DNA of 64,000 bases from Modestobacter caceresii (GCF_000761485.1 NZ_JPMX01000119.1:1-64000); one strand, 5' to 3'; shown: positions 30,057-39,816, numbered from the stretch's first letter. Numbers and translations: made by a program. The notes: generated by a model not told the origin, from the letters alone.

Positions 30057-31564
30057 ACACCACCATCACCGTCGCGCTCGCCCTCGGCGCACTGGTGGTG
30101 CTGGTCGCGGCGGTGGCCTTGCGGCTCGCCGACCGGCTCGGTCTCCCCTCCCTGCTGATCTACCTGGCACTGGGGATGGCCATCGGGGAGAGCGGACTGG
30201 GCGTGCAGTTCGACGACGTCCAGCTCACCCAGACGCTCGGGGTGGCCGCGCTGGTGGTGATCCTCGCCGAGGGGGGGTTGACCACCCGCTGGTCCGACCT
30301 CCGCCGCGCCATCGGCCCCGGGCTGACCCTGGCGACCGTGGGTGTGGCCGTCAGCATCACCGTCACCGCGGCGGTGACCGTGTGGCTCCTGGGCTACACC
30401 TGGGGCTTCGCCATCCTGCTGGCTGCGGTGATCAGCTCGACCGACGCCGCGGCCGTCTTCGCGACCCTGCGCAGGCTCCCGCTGCCCCGCCGGCTGGCCG
30501 CCTCGCTGGAGGCGGAGAGCGGGCTGAACGACGCCCCGGTCATCCTGCTCGTCCTGGTCCTGTCCGAACAGCTGACCGGCGGGACGACGGACGTCTGGTA
30601 CCTCGTGCTCGCCCGAGTGCTCCTCGAGCTCGTCGGCGGCTCGGTGATCGGGCTGGCCATCGGCTTCAGCGGTTCCTTGCTGCTGCGCCGGGCCGCGCTC
30701 CCGCTGGCCGGCTTCTACCCCCTGGCGATGATGGCGCTGTGCGTGCTGGCCTACTCCAGCGCCACGCTCGCGCAGACCTCGGGGATCGTGGCCGTCTACC
30801 TCTGCGGCCTGGTGCTCGGCAACGCACCGCTGCCGCACCGGGCAGCGAGCATCGGCTTCGCGGAGGGGCTCGCGTCCCTCGCGCAGATCGGCCTGTTCGT
30901 GCTGCTCGGGCTGCTGGTCTCCCCGTCCCGGCTCCCCGACGCCCTGCTCCCCGCCCTGCTCGTGGGCGGCGCGCTGCTGCTGGTCGCCCGGCCCCTGTCG
31001 GTCCTGCTCAGCCTGGTCTGGTTCCGGATCCCGGTCACCCAGCAGCTGTTCATCTCCTGGGCCGGACTCCGCGGTGCGGTGCCCATCGTGCTCGCGACCT
31101 TCCCGGTCGCCGCCCAGGTGCCGGGAGCCGGACGCATCTTCGACACGGTGTTCGTGCTCGTCGTCGTCTTCACGCTCATCCAGGGCTGGTCGCTGCCCTG
31201 GGTCGCCCGGCTGCTGCGGATCGCCACCCCGGTCACACCACGGGACATCGACGTCGAGTCCGCCCCGCTCGACGAGCTCGGTGCGGAGCTGATGCAGCTG
31301 CGGGTGCCCGAGACGTCCCGGCTGCACGGCGTCTACCTGCCCGAGCTCCGGCTGCCGGAGGACGCCGCGGTGGTCCTCGTCGTCCGCGACGGCAAGCCGT
31401 TCGTCCCCGACCGGTCCACCCGGCTGATGCACGGCGACCAGGCGCTGCTGGTGTCCGCGCGCGGCTCCCGCCAGGAGGCCGAGCGCCGGCTGCGCGCGGT
31501 CAGCCGGGCCGGCCGGCTGGCCACCTGGCGCGGCGAGAGCGGCCAGCCCAGCGAGAGTGATTGA
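30053..31564 (+). CDS. Potassium/proton antiporter, CPA1 type with C-terminal RCK_C (TrkA-C) domain
   Basis: 503 residues. The first ~390 form about 12-13 membrane segments with CPA features: LGLPSLLIYLALGM, ILAEGGLTTRW, SSTDAAAVFATLR, EAESGLNDAPVILLV and WAGLRGAVPIVLATF. The last ~110 residues carry a soluble RCK_C-like domain (LMQLRVPETSRLHGVYLPEL, LMHGDQALLVSA). That combination is typical of NhaP2/CvrA potassium/proton antiporters, so the likely job is K+ efflux and pH or turgor control. Ion specificity cannot be proved from sequence. A leader ORF overlaps the start. Confidence 0.88.
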   Translation: MNTTITVALALGALVVLVAAVALRLADRLGLPSLLIYLALGMAIGESGLGVQFDDVQLTQTLGVAALVVILAEGGLTTRWSDLRRAIGPGLTLATVGVAVSITVTAAVTVWLLGYTWGFAILLAAVISSTDAAAVFATLRRLPLPRRLAASLEAESGLNDAPVILLVLVLSEQLTGGTTDVWYLVLARVLLELVGGSVIGLAIGFSGSLLLRRAALPLAGFYPLAMMALCVLAYSSATLAQTSGIVAVYLCGLVLGNAPLPHRAASIGFAEGLASLAQIGLFVLLGLLVSPSRLPDALLPALLVGGALLLVARPLSVLLSLVWFRIPVTQQLFISWAGLRGAVPIVLATFPVAAQVPGAGRIFDTVFVLVVVFTLIQGWSLPWVARLLRIATPVTPRDIDVESAPLDELGAELMQLRVPETSRLHGVYLPELRLPEDAAVVLVVRDGKPFVPDRSTRLMHGDQALLVSARGSRQEAERRLRAVSRAGRLATWRGESGQPSESD

Positions 31565-31576
31565 GCTGCTGGATCT

Positions 31577-31707
31577 GTCGGCCTCCGGCCGACACCGCGG
31601 CCAGGAGCCGTTCCCGGTTAGCGGTCCTCCGGACCGCGAGGACCCGCTTCGGGTTGCGGTCGAGTGCCCCGGTCGGGAGCCCTCCGGGCCCCGCGACCGG
31701 GGCGCTC
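31577..31707. terminator. Cluster of four hairpins between convergent antiporter and mqo genes
   Basis: Hairpin 1: GTCGGCC-TCC-GGCCGAC (31577-31593). Hairpin 2: GCGGTCC-TCC-GGACCGC (31621-31637). Hairpin 3: ACCCG-CTT-CGGGT (31642-31654). Hairpin 4: 14-bp stem 31662-31675 / 31694-31707, with one G.U pair and an inner GGAGCCC-TCC-GGGCCCC. Hairpins 1, 2 and the inner part of 4 all read CTCCGG at the tip, which as RNA can form C(UCCG)G, a UNCG-type tetraloop. Hairpin 4 reaches the mqo stop codon. A joint terminator region is the natural reading. Confidence 0.75.
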
Positions 31708-33190
31708 AGCCCTGGAGTTCGAGCGTCTTCGTCGTGTCGGCGCGGACCTCGGCCATCAGGGCCGGGTCCTGGGACAGCTTGTGACCGTAGGAGGGGATGG
31801 CCTCCTGCAGCAGCGGACGCCAGGTGTCCATCCGCTCCGGGAAGCAGCGCTCCAGCAGCGTGAGCATCGCCGAGGTGGCGGTGGAGGCGCCCGGGGAGGC
31901 GCCGAGCAGACCGGCGATCGAGCCCTCGGCCCCCACGATCAGCTCGGTGCCGAACTGCAGCACCCCGCGGCCGGTCGTCGGGTCCTGCTTGATGACCTGC
32001 ACCCGCTGGCCGGCGGTGATGAGCTCCCAGTCGTCCTGCTCGGCGGTCGGCACGAACTCCTCCAGCGCGCGGAACCGCGCGCTGGTCGACTGCAGGACCT
32101 GGCCGACCAGGTACTTGGTGAGCGGGATGTTGGCGATCCCGGCGCCGAGCATGGAGCCCAGGTTGCCGCTGCGCACCGACTTCGGCAGGTCCCACATCGA
32201 CCCGGCCTTGAGGAACTTGGGGGAGAAGCCCGCGTAGGGCCCGAACAGCAGGGCCTGCTCGCCGTCGATCAGCCGCAGGTCCAGGTGCGGCACCGACATC
32301 GGCGGCGCGCCGACCTTCGCCTGGCCGTAGACCTTGGCCTGGTGCTGACCGACCAGCTCCGGGGAGCGGGTGCGCAGGAACTGACCGCTGACCGGGAACC
32401 CGCCGAAACCGCGGATCTCCGGGATGCCGGAGCCCTGCAGCAGCGGCAGCGCCCCGCCGCCGGCCCCGACGAAGAGGAAGCGGGTGCGCACGGTGCGGCT
32501 GCGGCCCGAGCCGGAGCGGACGGTGACCGCCCAGCGCCCGTCGGACTCCCGCCGCACCTTGCGGACCCGGGTGGAGGTGTGCAGCTCGACGCCGCGGCTG
32601 ACGGCGGTGTCCAGCAGCAGCCGGGTCAGCGCCCCGAAGTTGACGTCGGTGCCGGCCAGCGACCGGGTCGCGGCGGCGACCTCCCCGGCCGGTCGGCCGG
32701 CCATCATCAGCGGCACCCACGAGGCGAGCACGTCGCGGTCGTCGGTGTGCTCCATCTCGGCGAACAGCGGCTCGGTGGCCAGCGCGTCGTACCGGGTGCG
32801 CATGTACTGCCGCCCGGCCTCACCGGTGACGAAGCTGACGTGCGGCACCGAGGTGATGAACCGCTTCGGGGAGTCGGTCAGGCCGGAGCGCACCAGGTGC
32901 GACCAGAACTGCCGGGACACCTGGAACTGCTCGTTGATGCCGACGGCCTTGGCGGTGTCGACGTGCCCGTCGGGTGCGGCGGGGGTGTAGTTCAGCTCGC
33001 ACAGGGCCGAGTGGCCGGTGCCGGCGTTGTTCCACGCGTCGGAGCTCTCACCGGCGACCTGGTCGGCGGACTCGAAGACCGCGACGGTCCAGTCCGGCGC
33101 CACGACGCCCAGGAGCGCGGAGAGCGTCGCGCTCATGATGCCGCCGCCGACGAGGACTACGTCGGGGTTCGAGGAACCATCCGTGGTCAA
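31706..33190 (-). CDS. mqo: Malate:quinone oxidoreductase Mqo
   Basis: 494 residues. This FAD-dependent peripheral membrane enzyme oxidises malate to oxaloacetate and passes electrons to quinone. Seen: the FAD loop DVVLVGGGIMSATL, DAWNNAGTGHSALCELNYTP, FLFVGAGGGALPLLQ, GFPVSGQFLR and QAKVYGQAKVGAPPMSVPHL. I chose TTG 33190 because GGAGG lies six nt upstream and the product matches the family N terminus; no ATG or GTG fits. The open frame extends far upstream to 33928 but is shadow there. The gene ends within a hairpin cluster. Confidence 0.95.
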   Translation of the reverse strand: MTTDGSSNPDVVLVGGGIMSATLSALLGVVAPDWTVAVFESADQVAGESSDAWNNAGTGHSALCELNYTPAAPDGHVDTAKAVGINEQFQVSRQFWSHLVRSGLTDSPKRFITSVPHVSFVTGEAGRQYMRTRYDALATEPLFAEMEHTDDRDVLASWVPLMMAGRPAGEVAAATRSLAGTDVNFGALTRLLLDTAVSRGVELHTSTRVRKVRRESDGRWAVTVRSGSGRSRTVRTRFLFVGAGGGALPLLQGSGIPEIRGFGGFPVSGQFLRTRSPELVGQHQAKVYGQAKVGAPPMSVPHLDLRLIDGEQALLFGPYAGFSPKFLKAGSMWDLPKSVRSGNLGSMLGAGIANIPLTKYLVGQVLQSTSARFRALEEFVPTAEQDDWELITAGQRVQVIKQDPTTGRGVLQFGTELIVGAEGSIAGLLGASPGASTATSAMLTLLERCFPERMDTWRPLLQEAIPSYGHKLSQDPALMAEVRADTTKTLELQG

Positions 33191-33503
33191 GATCTGCCTC
33201 CGTGACTGAGTGCGTACCGGCCCATCGTCGTCCGCGTCGGCGGACGACACGTCCGGAACCCGGGCGTCCCCCCGAAGTGAGGGGATGAGATGCATCACAG
33301 GCGCACCCGTCCCAGGGTCCTCCGCGTCGCCTCCGCGCGCAGCGCCGGCCCGGATGACGCGTCGGGCCGACCGGCGCCGATCCTGCCCCTCGGCGCGGGC
33401 GCCCGGGACCGGGGGCACCGCCGCGGTCTGCCGGAGCGGGCCCGGCCGGCCGCTATCGTCGTCGCTGACGTGGTCACCGGGGCCGCCAGCGGGGAGGACG
33501 GCG
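33191..33503. other. Divergent mqo-lspA intergenic region (313 nt)
   Basis: No gene recognised. It contains the mqo ribosome site (CGGAGG on the minus strand), a GATGCATC palindrome near 33290, TATCGT at 33454-33459 that could be a -10 for lspA, and GGGGAGG before lspA ATG 33504. An open frame runs through it from 33210 into lspA, but its residues are not LspA-like. Confidence 0.5.
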
Positions 33504-34085
33504 ATGTCCGAGCAGCCCGACTCCTCGACCGGCGCGACCCCGGCGGCAGCCACCGGGCCGCGTGGGCGTTCCCGGGCCCGCCTGCTGCTGGTCCTGGCCA
33601 CCGTCGTCCTGGCGCTGGACCTGGCCACCAAGCTCGTCGTCGTGGCCACGCTGTCCGACCGGGAGCCGCTGCGGTTGCTCGGTGGGGCGCTGTACCTCAC
33701 CGAGGCGCGCAACACCGGTGCGGCGTTCTCCTTCGCCGAGGGCGCCACGGTGGTGTTCAGCCTGATCGCGCTGGCCGTGGTCGTGGTGATCGTGCGCAGC
33801 GCGCGGCGGATGTACTCGACCGCGTGGGCGGTGACCCTGGGCCTGGTGCTGGGCGGTGCCCTGGGCAACCTGATCGACCGGGTGTTCCGTGACCCGGGTT
33901 TCCTGCAGGGCGGCGTCGTCGACTTCATCTCGGTGTTCGACCCCTACGGCCGGGTGTTCCCGATCTTCAACATCGCCGACTCGGCGATCGTCTGCGGCGG
34001 CGTGCTGGGTGTGCTGCTCGCCTTCCGGGGCATCGAGTTCGACGGCAGTCGCAGCAGCGACCGGCCGGACGCCGTCACCGGCTGA
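33504..34085 (+). CDS. lspA: Lipoprotein signal peptidase LspA (signal peptidase II)
   Basis: 193 residues, four membrane segments. It cleaves the signal peptide of diacylglyceryl-modified prolipoproteins. Catalytic aspartates are Asp125 in GNLIDRV and Asp159 in [18 protein letters not shown] and GGVVDFI are further family motifs. GGGGAGG upstream supports ATG 33504. It precedes an rluD-type gene, the usual order. The partner enzyme gene lgt is at the far right end of this window. Confidence 0.96.
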   Translation: MSEQPDSSTGATPAAATGPRGRSRARLLLVLATVVLALDLATKLVVVATLSDREPLRLLGGALYLTEARNTGAAFSFAEGATVVFSLIALAVVVVIVRSARRMYSTAWAVTLGLVLGGALGNLIDRVFRDPGFLQGGVVDFISVFDPYGRVFPIFNIADSAIVCGGVLGVLLAFRGIEFDGSRSSDRPDAVTG

Positions 34086-34129
34086 GCGCAGGTCGGCCCG
34101 GCGGCGGCCGGGCAGGGTGCCCCACCCGT

Positions 34130-34135
34130 CACAAT
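34130..34135 (+). promoter_or_regulatory. Predicted leaderless -10 of the rluD-type gene
   Basis: CACAAT, then six nt, then GTG 34142. It lies 44 nt after the lspA stop, so the gene may have its own start of transcription as well as read-through. Confidence 0.5.
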
Positions 34136-34141
34136 GGTGCG

Positions 34142-35113
34142 GTGACCAGCAGTCCCGGCCAGGCGTCCTCCTCCGCCGGCGGGCGACCCGGTGAGCACCG
34201 GTCGCTGCCCGTGCCCGACGGGCTCGAGGGCCAGCGGGTCGACCAGGCCCTGGTGCGCCTCTTCGGGGTCACCCGCGCCGTCGCCGCCGACCTGGCCGAC
34301 GGAGGTGCCGTGGTCGTCGACGGGCGCGCCCGGGGCAAGGGTGACCGGCTGACCGCCGGCAGCTGGCTGGAGGTGGAGCTGCCGCCGCCGCCGGGTGAGC
34401 CTGCCGCGCCGGCGCCGGTCTCGGGGCTCCGGGTCGTCCACGACGACGACGACGTCGTGGTCATCGACAAGCCGGTCGGGGTGGCCGCGCACGGCAGCCC
34501 CGGCTGGACCGGGCCCACGGTCACCGGCGGACTGGCCGCGGCGGGCTACCGGATCTCCACCAGCGGTGCGGCCGAGCGGCAGGGCATCGTGCACCGTCTG
34601 GACGCCGCGACCACCGGCCTCATGGTCGTGGCGAAGAGCGAGCGGGCGTACACCCTGCTCAAGGCGGCGTTCAAGGAACGGACCGTCGACAAGGGCTACC
34701 AGGCCCTGGTGCAGGGGCACCCCGATCCGTCGAAGGGCACGATCGACGCCCCGATCGACCGGCACCCCAAGCACGACTGGCGGTTCGCGGTGGTGACCGG
34801 CGGCCGCCCCTCGGTCACCCACTACGAGGTGGCGGAGGCGTTCCCGGCGGCCAGCCTCGTCGACGTCCACCTGGAGACCGGGCGCACCCACCAGATCCGC
34901 GTCCACTTCTCCGCCCTGCGCCACCCGTGCGTCGGCGACATGACCTACGGCGCCGACCCGACCCTGGCCGCCCGGCTCGGCATGGAGCGGCAGTGGCTGC
35001 ACGCGGTGCGGCTCGGGTTCGCCCACCCGGCCGACGGGCGCTGGGTCGAGTTCAGCAGCGACCACCCGGCCGACCTGGCCGGCGCCCTGGCGATCCTGCG
35101 CGCCGAGAACTGA
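34142..35113 (+). CDS. RluA/RluD family pseudouridine synthase
   Basis: 323 residues: an N-terminal S4-like RNA-binding domain ([21 protein letters not shown], about 30-75), then the RluA-type catalytic domain. HRLD at 151-154 carries the catalytic Asp154; [27 protein letters not shown] and [14 protein letters not shown] are further motifs. Members isomerise uridines in 23S rRNA (RluD sites 1911/1915/1917), the likely target given the lspA-rluD order. The start is predicted to be leaderless. Confidence 0.94.
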   Translation: MTSSPGQASSSAGGRPGEHRSLPVPDGLEGQRVDQALVRLFGVTRAVAADLADGGAVVVDGRARGKGDRLTAGSWLEVELPPPPGEPAAPAPVSGLRVVHDDDDVVVIDKPVGVAAHGSPGWTGPTVTGGLAAAGYRISTSGAAERQGIVHRLDAATTGLMVVAKSERAYTLLKAAFKERTVDKGYQALVQGHPDPSKGTIDAPIDRHPKHDWRFAVVTGGRPSVTHYEVAEAFPAASLVDVHLETGRTHQIRVHFSALRHPCVGDMTYGADPTLAARLGMERQWLHAVRLGFAHPADGRWVEFSSDHPADLAGALAILRAEN

Positions 35114-35125
35114 GGCGTCCGACCG

Positions 35126-35923
35126 GTGTCCGGAGCCCCCGACCTCCCTGCTGCGCTCGCCGACTTCGGCGCCGCGCAGCTGGCGGCGGTGATCATCGCC
35201 GTCTACCTGGTCGTGGGGGAGCCGTTCGTCGGGTACGTGCTGCACCGGCGGTTCGAGGGCCGGCTGCGCACCGACCCGGCCGCGCGCCGCTCCTTCTACC
35301 GCCGGCTGCTGGTGCTCGAGTGGGGCCTGGCGCTGGTCGCCCTCGTGGTCTGGCTCGCCGCTCCGGAGGTGAGCGCGGCCGAGGTGGGCCTGCGCTGGCC
35401 GACGGGCTGGCCCGGGGTTGGCACCTGGCTGGCCGTCGTCGTGCTCGGGCTGCTCGTCCTGCTGACCACCCGGGCGCTGCGCGGCGGCGCCGTGGCCGGG
35501 CCGCCGCCGGAGACGCTGCGCCGCACCCGCCCCGGCGAGGCCCGGCACGCCGAGCCCCCGGGGCACTCGACGCTCGCCCTGCTTCCCCGCAGCCGCTCCG
35601 AGCGTCGGCTGTTCGCCCTGGTCGGCGTCACCGCGGGGGTGTGCGAGGAGTGGCTCTACCGCGGCTTCTTCCTCGCCGTGGTGGCCGCGCTGGCCCCGGG
35701 GCTGCCGGCGTTGGTGCTGGTCCTGGTGGCCGCGCTCGCGTTCGGCGTGGCGCACGCGTACCAGGGGCTGGCCGGGGTGGTGACCACCGGCGTCCTCGGG
35801 GGCGTGCTGGCCGGGGTCTACCTGGACACCGGGTCGCTGCTGCTGCCGGTGCTGCTGCACGCCGCGATCGACCTGCGGTTCCTCTTCGTGCCCTCCTCCG
35901 CGCTGCCGGCCGCCGCCCGCTGA
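35126..35923 (+). CDS. CPBP family intramembrane glutamic endopeptidase
   Basis: 265 residues with about seven hydrophobic segments. The three Abi/CAAX-protease motifs are present: EEWLYRG (Glu174-Glu175), FGVAHAYQG and LLHAAIDL. Homologues include CAAX proteases and bacteriocin-immunity proteins; the substrate here is unknown. The Arg/Pro-rich loop between residues 125 and 155 is not conserved. GTG 35126 lies 12 nt after the pseudouridine synthase stop, so the two are probably co-transcribed. Confidence 0.88.
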   Translation: MSGAPDLPAALADFGAAQLAAVIIAVYLVVGEPFVGYVLHRRFEGRLRTDPAARRSFYRRLLVLEWGLALVALVVWLAAPEVSAAEVGLRWPTGWPGVGTWLAVVVLGLLVLLTTRALRGGAVAGPPPETLRRTRPGEARHAEPPGHSTLALLPRSRSERRLFALVGVTAGVCEEWLYRGFFLAVVAALAPGLPALVLVLVAALAFGVAHAYQGLAGVVTTGVLGGVLAGVYLDTGSLLLPVLLHAAIDLRFLFVPSSALPAAAR

Positions 35924-36152
35924 GACCCCGGAGCGGCCGTGACGGAGTGGTCCGGATCGCCGAGACACGTTCTGTCGGACCCTCGGCGTAGACCTCCGGA
36001 GGTGCGAGGATCGACAGCACCGGTCCCCGTTCGACAGCACCACCGAGCGACACCGCTGAACGGCCTTCCCCGCCGGTCATGAGAACGACCACGTCGGTCC
36101 TGGCTGCCCTGCCTGGCCGGGCCGACGCGACCCGTGAGGAGCACCCCGCACC
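35924..36152 (+). promoter_or_regulatory. Region upstream of dnaE1 with a palindrome and a direct repeat
   Basis: 229 nt without a gene. ACCTCCGGAGGT at 35992-36003 is a perfect 12-bp palindrome. TCGACAGCACC occurs at 36011-36021 and 36031-36041, exactly 20 bp apart (two helical turns). GAGGAG lies 11-16 nt before GTG 36153. No standard -35/-10 pair is clear. Confidence 0.45.
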
Positions 36153-39100
36153 GTGAGCAGCACCCCGTCCTCAGAGAACTTCGTGCACCTGCACGTGCAC
36201 ACCGAGTACTCGATGCTCGACGGGGCCGCCAAGCTCGGTGAGGTCACCAAGGCCGCGGCCGACGAGGGCATGCCGGCGCTGGCGATGACCGACCACGGCA
36301 ACGTCTTCGGCGCCTACGACTTCTACAAGACCGCCAAGGCCGCCGGCGTGAAGCCGATCATCGGCATGGAGGGCTACTACACGCCCGGTTCGCGCTTCGA
36401 CCGCGCCCCGTTCGACTTCGGCGACAAGCTGATCGACGAGGAGGGCGACGGCGGGTCCAACCGCGGCAAGGCCGCCTACACGCACATGACCCTGCTGGCC
36501 AAGACCACCGAGGGGATGCACAACCTGTTCCGGCTCTCCTCGCTGGCCAGCCTGGAGGGGCAGTACCGCAAGCCCCGCTTCGACCGTGACCTGCTGGAGA
36601 AGTACGGCAAGGGCCTCATCGCGACCACCGGGTGCCCCTCCGGCGAGGTCAACATGTGGCTGCGTGCGGGCAAGGTCGACCGCGCCCGGCAGGCCGCCGC
36701 CGACTTCCAGGACATCTTCGGGCGGGAGAACTTCTACGCCGAGATCATGGACCACGGCCTGTCGATCGAGAAGAAGACCAAGCCCGCCCTGCTGGAGATC
36801 GCCAAGGAGCTCGGCATCCCGCTGCTGGGCACCAACGACCTGCACTACACCCACCGCGAGGACGCCGCCGCCCACGATGCCCTGCTGTGCATCCAGACCG
36901 GCTCACGGCTCAACGAGCCCAACCGCTTCAAGTTCAACGGCGACGGCTACTACCTGAAGTCGGCCGCGGAGATGCGCGCGCTGTTCTCCGAGCACCCCGA
37001 GGCCTGCGACAACACCCTGCTGATCGCCGAGCAGTGCGAGGTGACCTTCACCGAGGGCGCCGACCTGATGCCCAGGTTCCCGCTGCCCGAGGGCGAGGAC
37101 GAGACCTCCTGGTTCATCAAGGAGGTCGAGGCCGGGCTGCACAAGCGCTACCCCGCCGGCATCCCCGACCACGTGCGCAAGCAGGCCGACTACGAGGTCG
37201 GGATCATCACCCAGATGGGCTTCCCGGGGTACTTCCTCGTGGTCGCCGACTTCATCAACTGGGCCAAGGACAACGGCATCCGGGTCGGCCCGGGCCGCGG
37301 CTCGGCCGCTGGGTCGATGGCCGCCTTCGCCATGGGCATCACCGACCTCGACCCGCTGCAGCACGGGCTGATCTTCGAGCGGTTCCTCAACCCCGAGCGC
37401 GTCTCCATGCCCGACGTCGACATCGACTTCGACGACCGCCGCCGCGGTGAGGTGATCCGCTACGTCTCGGAGAAGTACGGCGAGGAGCGGGTCAGCCAGA
37501 TCGTCACCTACGGCACGATCAAGGCCAAGGCCGCGATCAAGGACGCCGCCCGGGTGCTCGACCGGCCCTACTCGGTGGGCGATGAGCTGACCAAGCTGAT
37601 GCCCCCCGGCGTCATGGGCAAGGACATCCCGCTGTCGGGGATCTTCGACCCCAAGCACGAGCGCTACAAGGAGGCCGGGGAGTTCCGGGCCCGCTACGAG
37701 TCCGACCCGGGCGCGGCCGAGGTCATCGACCAGGCCCGCAAGCTCGAGGGGCTGAAGCGGCAGTGGGGCGTGCACGCCGCCGGCGTCATCATCGGCCGGT
37801 ACCCGCTGATCGACAGCGTGCCGATCATGCGCCGCGAGGCCGACGGCGCGGTGATCACGCAGTTCGACTACCCGACCTGCGAGACCCTCGGCCTGCTCAA
37901 GATGGACTTCCTGGGCCTGCGCAACCTGACCGTGATCGACGACGCGCTGCGCAACATCGTCATCAACGGCAAGGACCCGGTCGACCTCGACGAGATCAGC
38001 AAGGACCTCACCGACAAGAAGACCTATGAGCTGCTCGGGCGCGGCGACACCCTGGGGGTCTTCCAGTTCGACGGTGGCCCGATGCGGTCGCTGCTGCGGC
38101 TGATGCGCCCGGACAACTTCGAGGACATCTCCGCCGTCGGCGCGCTTTACCGGCCCGGCCCGATGGGCGCGAACTCGCACACCAACTACGCGCTGCGCAA
38201 GAACGGCCAGCAGGAGATCACCCCGATCCACCCGGAGCTGGCCGAGCCGCTCGAGGAGATCCTGGGTCAGACCTACGGCCTGATCGTGTACCAGGAGCAG
38301 GTCATGGCGATCGCGCAGAAGGTCGCCGGGTACTCCCTCGGCAAGGCCGACCTGCTCCGCCGCGCGATGGGCAAGAAGAAGAAGTCGGTGCTGGACGCCG
38401 AGTACGTCGGCTTCGAGGCCGGCATGAAGGCCAACGGCTTCTCCGCCGCCGCGGTCAAGACGCTCTGGGACATCCTGGTCCCGTTCGCCGACTACGCGTT
38501 CAACAAGGCGCACTCGGCGGCCTACGGGCTGGTCTCGTACTGGACCGCCTACCTCAAGGCCAACTACCCGGCCGAGTACATGGCCGGGTTGCTCACCAGC
38601 GTGGGCGACGACAAGGACCGCCGACCGGTGTACCTGGCCGAGTGCCGCCGGATGGGCATCAAGGTGCTCCCGCCGGACGTCAACGAGTCCTCCTGGGACT
38701 TCACCGCCGTCGGCACCGACATCCGCTTCGGCATGGCCTCGGTGCGCAACGTCGGGCACAACGTCGTCGACTCGATCGTGCGGGCGCGCGAGGAGAAGGG
38801 CGCGTTCAAGGACTTCGCCGACTTCATGCGCAAGATCGACACGGTGGCCTGCAACAAGAAGGTCATCGAGTCCCTGGCCAAGGCCGGGGCCTTCGACTCC
38901 ATGGGCCACTCCCGGCAGGGCATCGCGGCGATCCACGCCAACGCCGTCGACCAGGCGATGGGTGTGAAGCGCAAGGAGGCCGAGGGGCAGTTCGACCTCT
39001 TCGGCAGCTTCGGCGAGACCGCCGACGACCCGTTCGGCTCCTCGCTGGACATCGCGATCCCCACCGCCGACTGGTCGAAGTCGGAGAAGCTGGTGTTCGA

Positions 39101-39710
39101 GCGGGACATGCTCGGCCTCTACGTCTCCGACCACCCGCTGCACGGGGTGGAGCACGTGCTCACCTCGCACGCCGACACCGCGCTGGCCGAGATCATCTCC
39201 GGCGGGGTCGAGGACGGCGCGAACGTCACGATCGCCGGCATCCTCACCGCGGTCGGCCCGCGTACGAACAAGCAGGGCGCCCCGTGGGCCATCGCCACCA
39301 TCGAGGACCTCGAGGCCGGGCTGGAGGTGCTGTTCTTCCCCAAGACGTGGGAGCAGGTCCAGGACAAGGTGGTCCGGGACCAGATCGTGGTGGTCAAGGG
39401 CCGGATCAACCGCCGGGACGACACCCCCTCGCTGTTCGCCTCCGAGGTGTACGTCCCCGAGGTCACCGACGGCCCCCGCGGGCCGGTACTGGTCTCGATG
39501 CCGGCGTCCCGCTGCACGCCACCGGTGGTGGAGCGTCTCCGCGAGGTGCTGGGCAGCCACCCGGGCACCACCGAGGTACAGCTCAAGCTGCTCAACGGCG
39601 GCCGCGAGACGGTCCTGCGGCTGGACCAGGGGCTACGGGTCCAGCCCAGCACCGCGCTGATGGGCGACATCAAGGCACTGCTGGGTCCGACCAGCGTCGC
39701 CCTCCTGTGA
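36153..39710 (+). CDS. dnaE: DNA polymerase III alpha subunit DnaE1
   Basis: 1,185 residues, normal for actinobacterial DnaE1. It is the replicative polymerase catalytic subunit. It opens with the PHP domain (HLHVHTEYSMLDGAAKL, MTDHGNVFGAY), which in actinobacteria provides 3'-5' proofreading. The polymerase core shows RVGPGRGSAAGS and PDVDIDFDDRRR with the catalytic aspartates, followed by QWGVHAAGVIIG, GVFQFDGGPMR and YQEQVMAIAQKVAGY. An OB-fold follows (VTIAGILTAV). Length and PHP domain point to DnaE1 rather than the ImuC/DnaE2 mutasome polymerase. Confidence 0.97.
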   Translation: MSSTPSSENFVHLHVHTEYSMLDGAAKLGEVTKAAADEGMPALAMTDHGNVFGAYDFYKTAKAAGVKPIIGMEGYYTPGSRFDRAPFDFGDKLIDEEGDGGSNRGKAAYTHMTLLAKTTEGMHNLFRLSSLASLEGQYRKPRFDRDLLEKYGKGLIATTGCPSGEVNMWLRAGKVDRARQAAADFQDIFGRENFYAEIMDHGLSIEKKTKPALLEIAKELGIPLLGTNDLHYTHREDAAAHDALLCIQTGSRLNEPNRFKFNGDGYYLKSAAEMRALFSEHPEACDNTLLIAEQCEVTFTEGADLMPRFPLPEGEDETSWFIKEVEAGLHKRYPAGIPDHVRKQADYEVGIITQMGFPGYFLVVADFINWAKDNGIRVGPGRGSAAGSMAAFAMGITDLDPLQHGLIFERFLNPERVSMPDVDIDFDDRRRGEVIRYVSEKYGEERVSQIVTYGTIKAKAAIKDAARVLDRPYSVGDELTKLMPPGVMGKDIPLSGIFDPKHERYKEAGEFRARYESDPGAAEVIDQARKLEGLKRQWGVHAAGVIIGRYPLIDSVPIMRREADGAVITQFDYPTCETLGLLKMDFLGLRNLTVIDDALRNIVINGKDPVDLDEISKDLTDKKTYELLGRGDTLGVFQFDGGPMRSLLRLMRPDNFEDISAVGALYRPGPMGANSHTNYALRKNGQQEITPIHPELAEPLEEILGQTYGLIVYQEQVMAIAQKVAGYSLGKADLLRRAMGKKKKSVLDAEYVGFEAGMKANGFSAAAVKTLWDILVPFADYAFNKAHSAAYGLVSYWTAYLKANYPAEYMAGLLTSVGDDKDRRPVYLAECRRMGIKVLPPDVNESSWDFTAVGTDIRFGMASVRNVGHNVVDSIVRAREEKGAFKDFADFMRKIDTVACNKKVIESLAKAGAFDSMGHSRQGIAAIHANAVDQAMGVKRKEAEGQFDLFGSFGETADDPFGSSLDIAIPTADWSKSEKLVFERDMLGLYVSDHPLHGVEHVLTSHADTALAEIISGGVEDGANVTIAGILTAVGPRTNKQGAPWAIATIEDLEAGLEVLFFPKTWEQVQDKVVRDQIVVVKGRINRRDDTPSLFASEVYVPEVTDGPRGPVLVSMPASRCTPPVVERLREVLGSHPGTTEVQLKLLNGGRETVLRLDQGLRVQPSTALMGDIKALLGPTSVALL

Positions 39711-39804
39711 AGGGGCACCCCGTCCTCCTCGGGACGGGGCCGGCGGTGGGCCCCCGCACGGGTGCGCTGGGTCGGGCCGCGGGAGCGCGCACAGCCGGGC
39801 CAGC

Positions 39805-39810
39805 GACACT
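39805..39810 (+). promoter_or_regulatory. Predicted leaderless -10 of the 39817 membrane protein gene
   Basis: GACACT lies six nt before GTG 39817, with no Shine-Dalgarno sequence between. Confidence 0.4.
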
Positions 39811-39816
39811 GGACCG

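Noticed and set aside
36011-36041. SOS (LexA) box upstream of dnaE1
   Set aside because: Actinobacterial LexA sites are palindromes of TCGAAC/GTTCGA type; this is a direct repeat of TCGACAGCACC.
36903-39560. 885-codon minus-strand frame opposite dnaE1
   Set aside because: Antisense shadow; the dnaE1 reading is unambiguous.
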